A stretch of DNA of 37,369 nucleotides from Trebonia sp030042015 (GTDB taxonomy: Bacteria > Actinomycetota > Actinomycetes > Streptosporangiales > Streptosporangiaceae), in the NCBI RefSeq assembly GCF_030042015.1, contig NZ_JASIAL010000324.1, positions 1-37,369 on the forward strand, read 5' to 3'. Below, one piece after another: positions 30,279 to 37,351 of the stretch (position 1 is the stretch's first letter; every line of letters begins with the position of its first letter). The translations under genes and the position numbers were made by a program. The notes under the pieces were generated by a model. That model was given only the letters and a program-made list of their open reading frames with translations. It was not told the origin of the DNA and searched no databases.

Positions 30279-30341
30279 TGGGAGAGCTGGTTCGCGCGAT
30301 AGCCAGAGTGGCTGGAAACGAGACTCCGGCGTAGCCACCAA

Positions 30342-30400
30342 TCGGGCCATTGGCGTATCTGGCCCGAATAGATTGGGCCATTGCCGCCAATGGCCCAATC
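30342..30400. repeat. Paired palindromes sharing a GGGCCATTG core
   Basis: Two inverted repeats lie back to back. The first pairs TCGGGCCA (30342-30349) with TGGCCCGA (30360-30367). The second is a perfect 13-bp stem, GATTGGGCCATTG (30371-30383) with CAATGGCCCAATC (30388-30400) and a 4-base loop. Both contain GGGCCATTG, repeated directly at 30344 and 30375, so four related half-sites are present. It sits between DUF3180 and the DUF2520 gene. It could be a double operator or tandem terminator/REP element; no T-run follows. The rest of 30279-30506 has no gene. Confidence 0.75.
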
Positions 30401-30506
30401 GCCGCCCGCGGTCGCGCGGGCACGGCTCACCCGCGGGAATCCAGCCCACGGCAGGGTGACTATCCTTGGCAGCGCATTAGCCAGTGAAGGGGGCTGTCCG
30501 GTACCT

Positions 30507-31397
30507 GTGGAGACTGGAACAAGCGAACATCCCGCCCGGCTTCGGGTAGGCGTGATCGGGCCGGGGCGCGCGGGAACGGCGCTCGCGCGGGCGCTCGCGC
30601 GGGCCGGCCACCGGGTGACCGCGGCCACGGCGGTCTCCGCGGCGTCCACGCAGCGGGTCCGCGAGTACTTCCCGCGCGCCCGGCTCACCGATCCGGCGGG
30701 CGTCCTCCACGACGCGGACCTGGTGCTGCTGACCGTGCCTGACGACGTGCTGCCCGGACTCGTCGCGGGGCTCGCCGCGACCGGGGCCCCGGTCGCGGGC
30801 CGGCTGCTCGCCCACGCGAGCGGAGCCCATGGCATCCGGGTGCTCGACCCCGCCACCAGGGACGGCGCGCTGCCGCTCGCGCTGCACCCGGTGATGACGT
30901 TCACCGGGCGGGATGACGACGTGGACCGGATCAAGGGCGTCAGCTTCGGCGTCACCGCCCCGGATCAGCTCAGGCCCGCCGCCGAGGCGCTGGTCATCGA
31001 GATGGGCGGCGAGCCGGTGTTCATCGCCGAGGAGAACCGGGCCCTGTACCACGCCGCGCTCGCGTTCGCGGCCAACCACATCGTCACGCTCGTGGCCCAG
31101 GCGGCGGACCTGCTCCGCGCGGCCGGCGCCGACAACCCGAACAGGATGCTCGGACCGCTGCTCGGCGCCGCCCTCGACAACGCGCTGCGGTTCGGCGACG
31201 CGGGCCTTACCGGACCGGTCGCCCGCGGCGACGAGGGCACCGTGGCCGCCCACGTGGCGGCCATCAAGAGCGCAGAGCCAGGCGCGCTCGGCGCCTACCT
31301 GGCGCTGGCGCGGCTGACCGCCGACCGGGCGCTCGCGGCGGGCCTGCTCAGCCCGGAAGACGCCGCGCGGCTCCTCGGCGTGCTGGGGGACCGGTGA
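30507..31397 (+). CDS. DUF2520 Rossmann-fold protein (Rv3603c-like)
   Basis: The 296-residue protein starts with a dinucleotide-binding fold (LRVGVIGPGRAGTALARALARAG), continues LVLLTVPDDVLPGLV and ALPLALHPVMTFTG, and has a C-terminal helical DUF2520 domain (LYHAALAFAANHIVTLVAQAADLLRAAG..PLLGAALDNALRFG). It resembles the F420-dependent/ketopantoate-reductase-like superfamily, but DUF2520 members have no fixed reaction. They are regularly found before panC, so a pantothenate-related role is inferred. GTG 30507 is preferred because the extension to GTG 30456 includes a rare TTA codon and sequences without family character. No good Shine-Dalgarno is seen for either. The stop overlaps panC (GTGA). 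Confidence 0.85.
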   Translation: METGTSEHPARLRVGVIGPGRAGTALARALARAGHRVTAATAVSAASTQRVREYFPRARLTDPAGVLHDADLVLLTVPDDVLPGLVAGLAATGAPVAGRLLAHASGAHGIRVLDPATRDGALPLALHPVMTFTGRDDDVDRIKGVSFGVTAPDQLRPAAEALVIEMGGEPVFIAEENRALYHAALAFAANHIVTLVAQAADLLRAAGADNPNRMLGPLLGAALDNALRFGDAGLTGPVARGDEGTVAAHVAAIKSAEPGALGAYLALARLTADRALAAGLLSPEDAARLLGVLGDR

Positions 31398-32290
31398 TCG
31401 TCGCGGGCACCCGCGCCGAGCTCGCGGCGGCCCGCGCGCGGCTGGCCGGCCCGGTCGTCCTCGTGCCCACGATGGGCGCGCTGCACGACGGCCACCGCGC
31501 GCTGCTGCGACGGGCCCGCGAGCTGGCCGGGACGGGCGCCAGGCCGGGGACGGTCGCGGTCTCCATCTTCGTGAACCCGCTGCAGTTCGCGCCGAACGAG
31601 GACCTGGACCGGTACCCGCGCACGCTGAACGAGGACCTGCGGACGTGCGCGGCCGAGCACGTCGATCTCGTGTTCGCGCCCGGCGTCCGCGAGATGTACC
31701 CCGCGCAGCAGCTCGTGACGGTCGATCCCGGGCCCGCGGGCGGCATCCTCGAGGGCGAGTTCCGCCCCGGCTTCTTCCGCGGCGTGCTCACCGTGGTGCT
31801 GAAGCTGTTCAGCCTCGTTCGCCCGGACGTCGCCGTCTTCGGCCAGAAGGACGCTCAGCAGCTCGCCCTCGTGCGCCAGATGGTCGCCGACTTCGCGCTC
31901 GGCATCGAGATCGAGGCGGTGCCCACCGTCCGGGCCGCTGACGGCCTTGCCCTCTCGAGCAGGAACAAATACCTTTCATCTCCTGAACGAGCCGTGGCGC
32001 CTGTCCTGCACCAGGCGCTCGCCGCCGGCGCGGCGGCCGCGGCAGGCGGCCCGCGCGCGGCGCTCGAGGCCGCCCGGCGGGTGCTAGCCCTCGCCGGCGG
32101 CGCGCTCACCGTGGACTATCTGGCTCTCGTCGAGAGGGGAACTTACGGCCCCGTTCGGGATGATGCTTTTGAGGGTGCGGCGGTGCTCGCGATTGCCGCG
32201 CGGCTGGGTGGCACGCGGCTTATCGACAACGTCCCTGTCCAGATCGGGGCGGGCCAGCCTGGGATGGCGGAGCATGCTGCTGACGATTGA
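31394..32290 (+). CDS. panC: Pantothenate synthetase
   Basis: The 298-residue enzyme condenses pantoate with beta-alanine using ATP. Diagnostic sequences are VLVPTMGALHDGHRALLRRAR (in part; HxGH at 31-34), SIFVNPLQFAPNEDLDRYPRT, FRGVLTVVLKLFSLVRPDVAVFGQKDAQQLAL (in part) and LSSRNKYLS. GTG 31394 overlaps the DUF2520 stop, and its end overlaps coaX by 17 bases. panD, which supplies beta-alanine and usually lies between panC and coaX, is absent, so beta-alanine must come from elsewhere. Confidence 0.96.
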   Translation: MIVAGTRAELAAARARLAGPVVLVPTMGALHDGHRALLRRARELAGTGARPGTVAVSIFVNPLQFAPNEDLDRYPRTLNEDLRTCAAEHVDLVFAPGVREMYPAQQLVTVDPGPAGGILEGEFRPGFFRGVLTVVLKLFSLVRPDVAVFGQKDAQQLALVRQMVADFALGIEIEAVPTVRAADGLALSSRNKYLSSPERAVAPVLHQALAAGAAAAAGGPRAALEAARRVLALAGGALTVDYLALVERGTYGPVRDDAFEGAAVLAIAARLGGTRLIDNVPVQIGAGQPGMAEHAADD

Positions 32291-33074
32291 CATCGGAAAC
32301 ACCAATACCGTGCTCGGCGTGTTCGACGGGGAGACGATCGTCGAGCACTGGCGGATCGCCACGGTGCCCGACCGGACCGCCGACGAGATCGCGGTCGTGC
32401 TGCACGGGCTGCTTGCGCAGTCCGGGGCGTTCAGCGAGTCCGAACTGGACGGGATCTCGCTGTGCTCTACGGTGCCCTCGGTGCTGCATGAGATGCGCGA
32501 GATGTGCCGCCGGTACTACGCCGACCTGCCCGCCGTGATCGTCGAGCCCGGCGTGAAGACCGGGGTGCCGATCCGGATGGACAACCCGAAGGAGGTCGGC
32601 AGCGACCGGATCATGAACTCACTGGCCGCCGTGCACCTGTACGGCGGGCCGGCGATCGTGGTCGACTTCGGCACCTCGACGAACTTCGACGCGGTCAGCG
32701 CGAAGGGCGAGTTCGTCGGCGGGGCGCTCGCGCCGGGGATCGAGATCTCGGTGGACGCGCTGTCCAGGCGCGCCGCGCAGCTGCTCAAGGTGGAGCTGGC
32801 CAGGCCGCCCAGGGTGATCGGCAAGAACACCGTGGAGGCGCTGCAGTCCGGGATCGTGTTCGGCTTCGCCGGGCAGGTGGAGGGGATCGCCCGCCGGATG
32901 AGGGCCGAGCTGTCCCCCGAGGACCCGGGCGCGGTCACGGTGATCGCCACCGGCGGGCTCGCCCCGCTGGTGATCGAGGAGGTGCCGATCATCGACGCGC
33001 ACGAGCCGTGGCTCACGCTCATCGGGCTGCGCCTGGTCTGGGCGCGCAATATCGGCCAGGCAGCCGGAAACTGA
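32274..33074 (+). CDS. coaX: Type III pantothenate kinase
   Basis: The 266-residue CoaX phosphorylates pantothenate in CoA biosynthesis. It has the acetate-kinase-type phosphate loop LLTIDIGNTNTVLGVFDG (2-19), PSVLHEMREMCRRYY, GVPIRMDNPKEVGSDRIMNSLAA (in part), VVDFGTSTNFDAVSAKGEFVGGALAPGIEIS (in part) and VIATGGLA. ATG 32274 gives the correct family N-terminus, preceded by GGCGGAG, and overlaps the end of panC by 17 bases. A longer upstream in-frame extension is inside panC and excluded. Coupled with panC, it performs successive pathway steps. Confidence 0.96.
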   Translation: MLLTIDIGNTNTVLGVFDGETIVEHWRIATVPDRTADEIAVVLHGLLAQSGAFSESELDGISLCSTVPSVLHEMREMCRRYYADLPAVIVEPGVKTGVPIRMDNPKEVGSDRIMNSLAAVHLYGGPAIVVDFGTSTNFDAVSAKGEFVGGALAPGIEISVDALSRRAAQLLKVELARPPRVIGKNTVEALQSGIVFGFAGQVEGIARRMRAELSPEDPGAVTVIATGGLAPLVIEEVPIIDAHEPWLTLIGLRLVWARNIGQAAGN

Positions 33075-33098
33075 TATGCCGCCGGGGACGATCCCCGG

Positions 33099-33104
33099 TA
33101 GCCT
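33099..33104 (+). promoter_or_regulatory. Putative -10 hexamer for leaderless lysS
   Basis: TAGCCT followed by six bases and the GTG at 33111. No Shine-Dalgarno is present, and coaX ends only 36 bases before lysS starts. Confidence 0.5.
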
Positions 33105-33110
33105 TCGGGC

Positions 33111-35165
33111 GTGGCACACGAGAATGTCCCCGAGCAGGTGCGCGTCCGGCTGAACAAGCGCGCCCGGATGCTCGAGTCCGGCATCGACCCGTATCCCGTG
33201 GGCTACCCGCGCACCACGACCGCCGCGGCCCTGCGGGACAAGTACGGGTCGCTGCCGCCCGACGCCGAGACCGGCGAGGTGGCCGGCGTGACCGGCCGGG
33301 TCATGCTGTCCAGGATCGGCGGCAAGCTCTGCTTCGCGACGCTGCGCGACGGCCGCGCCGACATCCAGGTCATGGTCCGCCTGGACAAGGTCGGCGACGA
33401 CGCGCTGGCGCGCTGGAAGCGCGAGGTTGACCTCGGGGACCACGTCGGCGTGACCGGCGAGGTGATCACGTCGCGGTCCGGCGAGCTTTCCGTCCTGGCC
33501 GACTCGTTCGCGATCACCGCGAAGTCGCTGCGCCCGCTGCCGGAAAAGCACGCCGGGCTGACCGACCCCGAGTCGCGGGTCCGGCAGCGGTACCTGGACC
33601 TGATCGTGAACCCGTCGTCGCGGCGGCTGGCGGAGGTGCGTTCGGCGGTAACCCAGTCGGTGCGCTCCGCGCTGCTGGCGCGGGGCTACCTTGAGGTCGA
33701 GACGCCGATCCTGACCCCGCTGCACGGCGGGGCGAACGCACGGCCGTTCACGACCCATTACAACGCCTATGACGTGCAGGTATACCTGCGAATAGCGCTC
33801 GAGCTTTACCTCAAGCGGCTGGTCGTCGGCGGCATCGAGAAGGTCTTCGAGATCGGCAGGAACTTCAGGAACGAGGGCGTGGACGGCACCCACAACCCCG
33901 AGTTCACGATGCTCGAGGCCTACGAGACATACGGGGACTACAACACGATCGCGGAGCTGACCCAGTCGCTGGCGCAGGGCGCGGCGGTCGCGGCGTTCGG
34001 GTCGACGGTGATCAGGCGGGCCGACGGCAGCGAGTACGACATCGGCGGCGAATGGCGGTCGCTGACGGTGCACGAAGCGATCTCAGCGGCGCTCGGGCAG
34101 GAAGTGACCCCGGATACGCCGCTGCCGGCCTTGCGGGAGCTGTGCGCGAAGGCCGACGTGCCGTTGCAGCCGTCGTGGGACCAGGGGCAGGTCGTCCTGG
34201 AGATGTACGAGCGCCTGGTCGAGAAGCAGACGGTCGAGCCGACCTTCTACCGGGATTTCCCCGTCGAGGTGTCCCCGCTGACGCGCCGGCACCGGACGGA
34301 TCCGCGGCTGGCGGAACGGTGGGACCTGGTGGCGTTCGGCGCGGAGCTTGGCACGGGATACTCCGAGCTGGTCGACCCGGTGGAGGAGCGGGCCAGGCTG
34401 ACCGCGCAATCGCTGCTCGCCGCGGGCGGCGACCCCGACGCGATGCAGCTCGACGAGGACTTCCTGCTCGCGCTCGAGTACGCGATGCCGCCCACCGGGG
34501 GCATGGGCATGGGCATCGACCGCCTGATGATCATGCTGACGGGTGAGAACATCAGGGAGACGATCCTGTTCCCCTTCGTCCGTCCCGGCGCGTTACCGGC
34601 CTTAGGCGATGCGGACCGCGCCCACGTACGCGCTCCAGAAGACCGGCTGGACCTGCACGTCCTGGCCAAAGGTCGGCGCGTCCACCATGAGCCCGTCGCC
34701 GACGTAAATGCCCACGTGGCTGATGTCCGCGTAGAAGAACACCAGGTCGCCAGCCTCCAGATCGGCCCGGGAGACGTGCATCCCCGAGTTCCACAGGGAC
34801 CCGGTGTAGTGCGGCAGCGAGATGCCCTCCTGGGCGAAGGCCCAGACGACAAGCCCCGAGCAGTCGAACGCGTACGGCCCGGCCGCGCCCCAGACGTACG
34901 GGTAGCCGCGCCGGGTCAGTGCCCACCGCAGCGCCACCGTGCCGACCGTCGTCGCTTCGGGCAGGACGACGTTCGGGTACTGGCCCGTCTTGTCGAAGAC
35001 GGCCATCGCCTGCGTCATCGCCGCGCTGTTCAGGACGTCCAGCTTGGCGTGAATGGCCGACACCTTGCTGTTGATCTGCGCCTGCAGCTGATTGACGGTG
35101 GCGATCTCTTCCCTGGCGGTGACCTGCGCCCGCGCGGCCGCGAGCTGGTTCAGCTGCAGCGTTGA
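33111..35165 (+). CDS. lysS: Lysyl-tRNA synthetase (class II) with an abnormal C-terminal run-on
   Basis: Residues 1-495 are a complete class II LysRS: an OB-fold anticodon domain (RVMLSRIGGKLCFATLRDG), LTDPESRVRQRYLDL, motif 2 FEIGRNFRNEG (about 246-256) with HNPEFTMLE, and motif 3 GMGMGIDRL (about 464-472) followed by ETILFPFVRP, the normal family end near 34586. No stop follows. The frame continues to TGA at 35163-35165, giving 684 residues, the last 190 being the codon-aligned antisense of the NlpC/P60 gene. Two rare TTA codons (34593, 34602) lie at the junction and a TAG at 34603 is one frame away, so a stop-loss substitution, small indel or sequencing error is likely. Start GTG 33111 is supported by the hexamer TAGCCT six bases upstream. 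Confidence 0.85.
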   Translation: MAHENVPEQVRVRLNKRARMLESGIDPYPVGYPRTTTAAALRDKYGSLPPDAETGEVAGVTGRVMLSRIGGKLCFATLRDGRADIQVMVRLDKVGDDALARWKREVDLGDHVGVTGEVITSRSGELSVLADSFAITAKSLRPLPEKHAGLTDPESRVRQRYLDLIVNPSSRRLAEVRSAVTQSVRSALLARGYLEVETPILTPLHGGANARPFTTHYNAYDVQVYLRIALELYLKRLVVGGIEKVFEIGRNFRNEGVDGTHNPEFTMLEAYETYGDYNTIAELTQSLAQGAAVAAFGSTVIRRADGSEYDIGGEWRSLTVHEAISAALGQEVTPDTPLPALRELCAKADVPLQPSWDQGQVVLEMYERLVEKQTVEPTFYRDFPVEVSPLTRRHRTDPRLAERWDLVAFGAELGTGYSELVDPVEERARLTAQSLLAAGGDPDAMQLDEDFLLALEYAMPPTGGMGMGIDRLMIMLTGENIRETILFPFVRPGALPALGDADRAHVRAPEDRLDLHVLAKGRRVHHEPVADVNAHVADVRVEEHQVASLQIGPGDVHPRVPQGPGVVRQRDALLGEGPDDKPRAVERVRPGRAPDVRVAAPGQCPPQRHRADRRRFGQDDVRVLARLVEDGHRLRHRRAVQDVQLGVNGRHLAVDLRLQLIDGGDLFPGGDLRPRGRELVQLQR

Positions 35166-35582
35166 CAGCCGCTCGCCCGCCTGGTTGTCGAGTTCTTCGA
35201 CGATGGCGGCCTGGCTGAGGAGCTCTTCCGGGTCGCCGTTGGTGAGCAGCTGCAGCGTCGGATCGAGACCCTGGTTCATGTAGCTCATGGCGGCGAGCTG
35301 GGCGACGGCCCGCTGGCTCCCGTCCACCGCCTTGGCCGCCCGGGCGACCGCGAGCCTGGCCAGCTGCTCTTCCGTCTGCGCGTGCGCGATCTCGATCTCA
35401 AGCCCGTCGTACTGCTGGCTGAGCGAGTCGACCTCGTTGGACAGGCGGGTGGCCTCCGCCACCAGTGCGGCAAGCGTCGGCTGCGGGTTTGCCGTGGCGG
35501 CGTCGCTGGCCCCTCCGGGAAGGAGGACGGCCGCGGCGGCGGCCATCGCCGCAAGCACCGCAACGCCCCTTACTGTACGCAC
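34602..35582 (-). CDS. NlpC/P60 peptidoglycan hydrolase
   Basis: This 326-residue secreted endopeptidase has a signal peptide (MRTVRGVAVLAAMAAAAAVLL), a long N-terminal coiled coil (about 35-190, EATRLSNEVDSLSQQYDGLEIEIA onwards in parts) and a C-terminal NlpC/P60 domain. That domain has YVWGAAGPYAFDCSGLVVWAF, catalytic Cys241, and SHVGIYVGDG, His289. The architecture is that of RipA/CwlO-type enzymes that cleave stem peptides during division and elongation, with the coiled coil serving for targeting or autoinhibition. The GTG start is 35582, with TATTAT as a likely -10 at 35599-35594. The entire distal half of the gene is overlapped antisense by the lysS run-on frame. Confidence 0.93.
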   Translation of the reverse strand: MRTVRGVAVLAAMAAAAAVLLPGGASDAATANPQPTLAALVAEATRLSNEVDSLSQQYDGLEIEIAHAQTEEQLARLAVARAAKAVDGSQRAVAQLAAMSYMNQGLDPTLQLLTNGDPEELLSQAAIVEELDNQAGERLSTLQLNQLAAARAQVTAREEIATVNQLQAQINSKVSAIHAKLDVLNSAAMTQAMAVFDKTGQYPNVVLPEATTVGTVALRWALTRRGYPYVWGAAGPYAFDCSGLVVWAFAQEGISLPHYTGSLWNSGMHVSRADLEAGDLVFFYADISHVGIYVGDGLMVDAPTFGQDVQVQPVFWSAYVGAVRIA

Positions 35583-35593
35583 ACCGACGCACG

Positions 35594-35599
35594 ATAATA
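35594..35599 (-). promoter_or_regulatory. Putative -10 hexamer of the NlpC/P60 gene
   Basis: TATTAT on the minus strand lies 11 bases before the GTG at 35582, predicting a transcript with a leader of only a few bases. No convincing Shine-Dalgarno is present. Confidence 0.45.
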
Positions 35600-35812
35600 G
35601 ATCGCCCTGCCGCTGCCAACCGACTCGGGAGAAGTTTTGTCTTTCTGACGGACCGCAGGTTCCGCCATCGCCGATTCCCAGGATGTGGTATAGGCGCGGA
35701 GCGTTGACGCCGGATCGTGATGGGCCGGTCGCGTGCCGAAACGCTTTGCTCAGACTAGCACCCTACATGCGCGGTCATGCCATTGAAATATGGGCGCTAC
35801 AGTGGTCCGGGG

Positions 35813-36316
35813 ATGAGGTACATAGTCAGGCAAGCACGCACCAGGGACGTACAGGTAATCCGTTCCCTGATAGACCAGAACGTCGGATCCGGGCGGTTGC
35901 TCGACAAGCACACCGTGAATCTCTACGAGGGCATCCAGGAGTTCTGCGTCGCCGAGAGTTCCGTTGACGGCGCGGTTGCCGGGTGCGGGGCACTGCACGT
36001 TATGTGGGAGGATCTCGCCGAGATCCGCACACTTGCCGTTGACGAGAGCAGGCGTGGCGAGGGCATCGGTCACCTGATCGTCGGCGAGTTGCTTGACCGC
36101 GCCAGGCGACTGGGAGTTGCGCGCGTATTCGTGCTGACCTTCGCCGTTTCGTTCTTCGCCGGGCACGGATTCACTGAAATCTTCGGCACGCCGGTCGCGC
36201 CTGAGGTGTACGCGGAGTTGCTCCGCTCATACGACGAGGGGGTCGCCGAGTTCCTCGATCTGGACCGGGTCAAGCCGAACACCCTGGGCAACACGCGCAT
36301 GCTGCTGCGGCTGTGA
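35813..36316 (+). CDS. GNAT acetyltransferase, ArgA-like (amino-acid N-acetyltransferase)
   Basis: The 167-residue protein has the arrangement of short actinobacterial N-acetylglutamate synthases: RYIVRQARTRDVQVIRSLID, the LLDKHTVNLYEGIQEFCVAE segment, GCGALHVMWEDLAEIRTLAVDE, acetyl-CoA loop RRGEGIGHLIVGELL, and VFVLTFAVSFFAGHGF. The similarity is to the Rv2747 class that catalyses the first step of arginine synthesis, though a different amino-acid substrate is possible. No other arg gene is nearby. ATG 35813 is preferred over 35777, since the family N-terminus begins here and TACAGT (35798-35803) lies nine bases upstream. Codon use is less GC-biased than in most neighbours (e.g. ATA, GTA codons). 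Confidence 0.8.
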   Translation: MRYIVRQARTRDVQVIRSLIDQNVGSGRLLDKHTVNLYEGIQEFCVAESSVDGAVAGCGALHVMWEDLAEIRTLAVDESRRGEGIGHLIVGELLDRARRLGVARVFVLTFAVSFFAGHGFTEIFGTPVAPEVYAELLRSYDEGVAEFLDLDRVKPNTLGNTRMLLRL

Positions 36317-36580
36317 GCGACCGGATTTCGCTGCCGCTCGGCAGGCGCGTGGCAGTGCCCTGCTGCCGCGGCGGCTAACCGTCCGGGCAGGTTCTTGCCA
36401 CGTGCCGCCGCCTCTTTGCGCCGATTTTGCCCCGCTTTGCCCTGGCGCCGTGTTTTTTCGTGTCGCGGGTCGCGCGGTACAGTGCCAGATGCGGGCGCGT
36501 TCCCGCTGGGTCGGCTGGCTCGCCCGCCGCCCGCCGGGGCCAGCCGCGGACCGCAGCCAATCACGGGTCGAGGTGAGGTT

Positions 36581-36745
36581 ATGGCGCAGGATCTTGCCGC
36601 GGTCGCACCGTCGGCGATTGTGTGCGCCGCTTTTCTCATCGGCGCGTGGATGCTGCTGCGTCGCGAGCTCGCGCCCAAGCGCCGGTCGCAGGCGAAGGGC
36701 GATGCCGGCGCTGGTGAGCAGCGCGCGAGTGAACGCGACGAGTGA
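36581..36745 (+). CDS. Small single-pass membrane protein, unknown function
   Basis: A 54-residue protein (MAQDLAAVAPSAIVCAAF then LIGAWMLLRREL) with one N-terminal membrane helix (about 9-28) and a charged, disordered tail rich in Arg, Lys, Glu and Gly. A GGTGAGG Shine-Dalgarno lies just before the ATG, and a TACAGT hexamer at 36478-36483 may be the -10. It is in tandem between the ArgA-like GNAT and lsr2 genes. No family recognised; a small membrane-regulatory or accessory role is only a possibility. Confidence 0.6.
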   Translation: MAQDLAAVAPSAIVCAAFLIGAWMLLRRELAPKRRSQAKGDAGAGEQRASERDE

Positions 36746-36951
36746 AGCGAAACCTGATATTTCGCGGAACGGCCGGATTATCACAGGCCGGTCATGTGTG
36801 ATCGTGTACTGCCGAGTGTTTACGCACATGGCAAGGCGCGGCGGGCGTAATGCTAACTGTGCACCTAATGCCTGTTACGTAGAGTTACGAACATCGGGTT
36901 CGCCTCGCCAAGAACCGATCGCCGCGCACACAGAAAGTGCGGTGTCGTGAA

Positions 36952-36980
36952 TTGTCTGGGGCAAGAGCTGGGTATATCTT
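36952..36980 (+). promoter_or_regulatory. Probable lsr2 promoter
   Basis: TTGTCT (36952-36957) and TATCTT (36975-36980) are separated by 17 bases, a good fit to a primary sigma factor promoter, 38 bases before the lsr2 ATG. The 36746-37018 interval holds no other gene. Confidence 0.5.
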
Positions 36981-37018
36981 TAGCATCCGAAATAGTTGTT
37001 CCACGGAAGGGCGAATCC

Positions 37019-37342
37019 ATGGCACAGAAGGTCCAGGTGCTACTCGTCGACGATCTCGATGGGAGCGAGGCAACCGAGACCGTCACCTTTGGTCTCGACG
37101 GAGTCTCCTATGAGATAGACCTCAGTTCAGGCAACGCCGGCAAGCTACGCAAAGAGCTCGCCCAGTATGTGGAACACTCCCGCAAAGCGAACGCGCCTGC
37201 GCGGCGCCGCCGCGCGCGTAGCGGCGCCGGCCGCGAGCAGAGCGCGCGAATCCGTGAGTGGGCCAAGTCGCGCGGTTTCAAGGTCAATGAGCGCGGACGC
37301 ATTCCGGCCAACATCGTGGCCGAGTACGAGGCCGCGCACTAG
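37019..37342 (+). CDS. lsr2: Lsr2 nucleoid-associated protein
   Basis: This 107-residue H-NS-like xenogeneic silencer binds AT-rich DNA. The N-terminal dimerisation domain (QKVQVLLVDDLDGSEATETVTFGLDGVSYEIDL, in parts) and KLRKELAQYVEHSRKA helix are followed by a basic linker and the DNA-binding domain with RIREWAKSRGFKVNERGRIP, including the RGR AT-hook-like motif (residues about 94-96). The ATG 37019 is supported by GGAAGGG 9 bases upstream; a longer frame starting at 36947 lacks Lsr2 character before this Met. It is beyond lysS as in mycobacteria. A G-run/C-run repeat lies just after its stop. Confidence 0.97.
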   Translation: MAQKVQVLLVDDLDGSEATETVTFGLDGVSYEIDLSSGNAGKLRKELAQYVEHSRKANAPARRRRARSGAGREQSARIREWAKSRGFKVNERGRIPANIVAEYEAAH

Positions 37343-37351
37343 TTTCGTTCC

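Noticed and set aside
36947..37018. Upstream start for lsr2 extending the protein by 24 residues
   Set aside because: Lsr2 begins MAQKVQV; the extension lies between the promoter hexamers and the Shine-Dalgarno.
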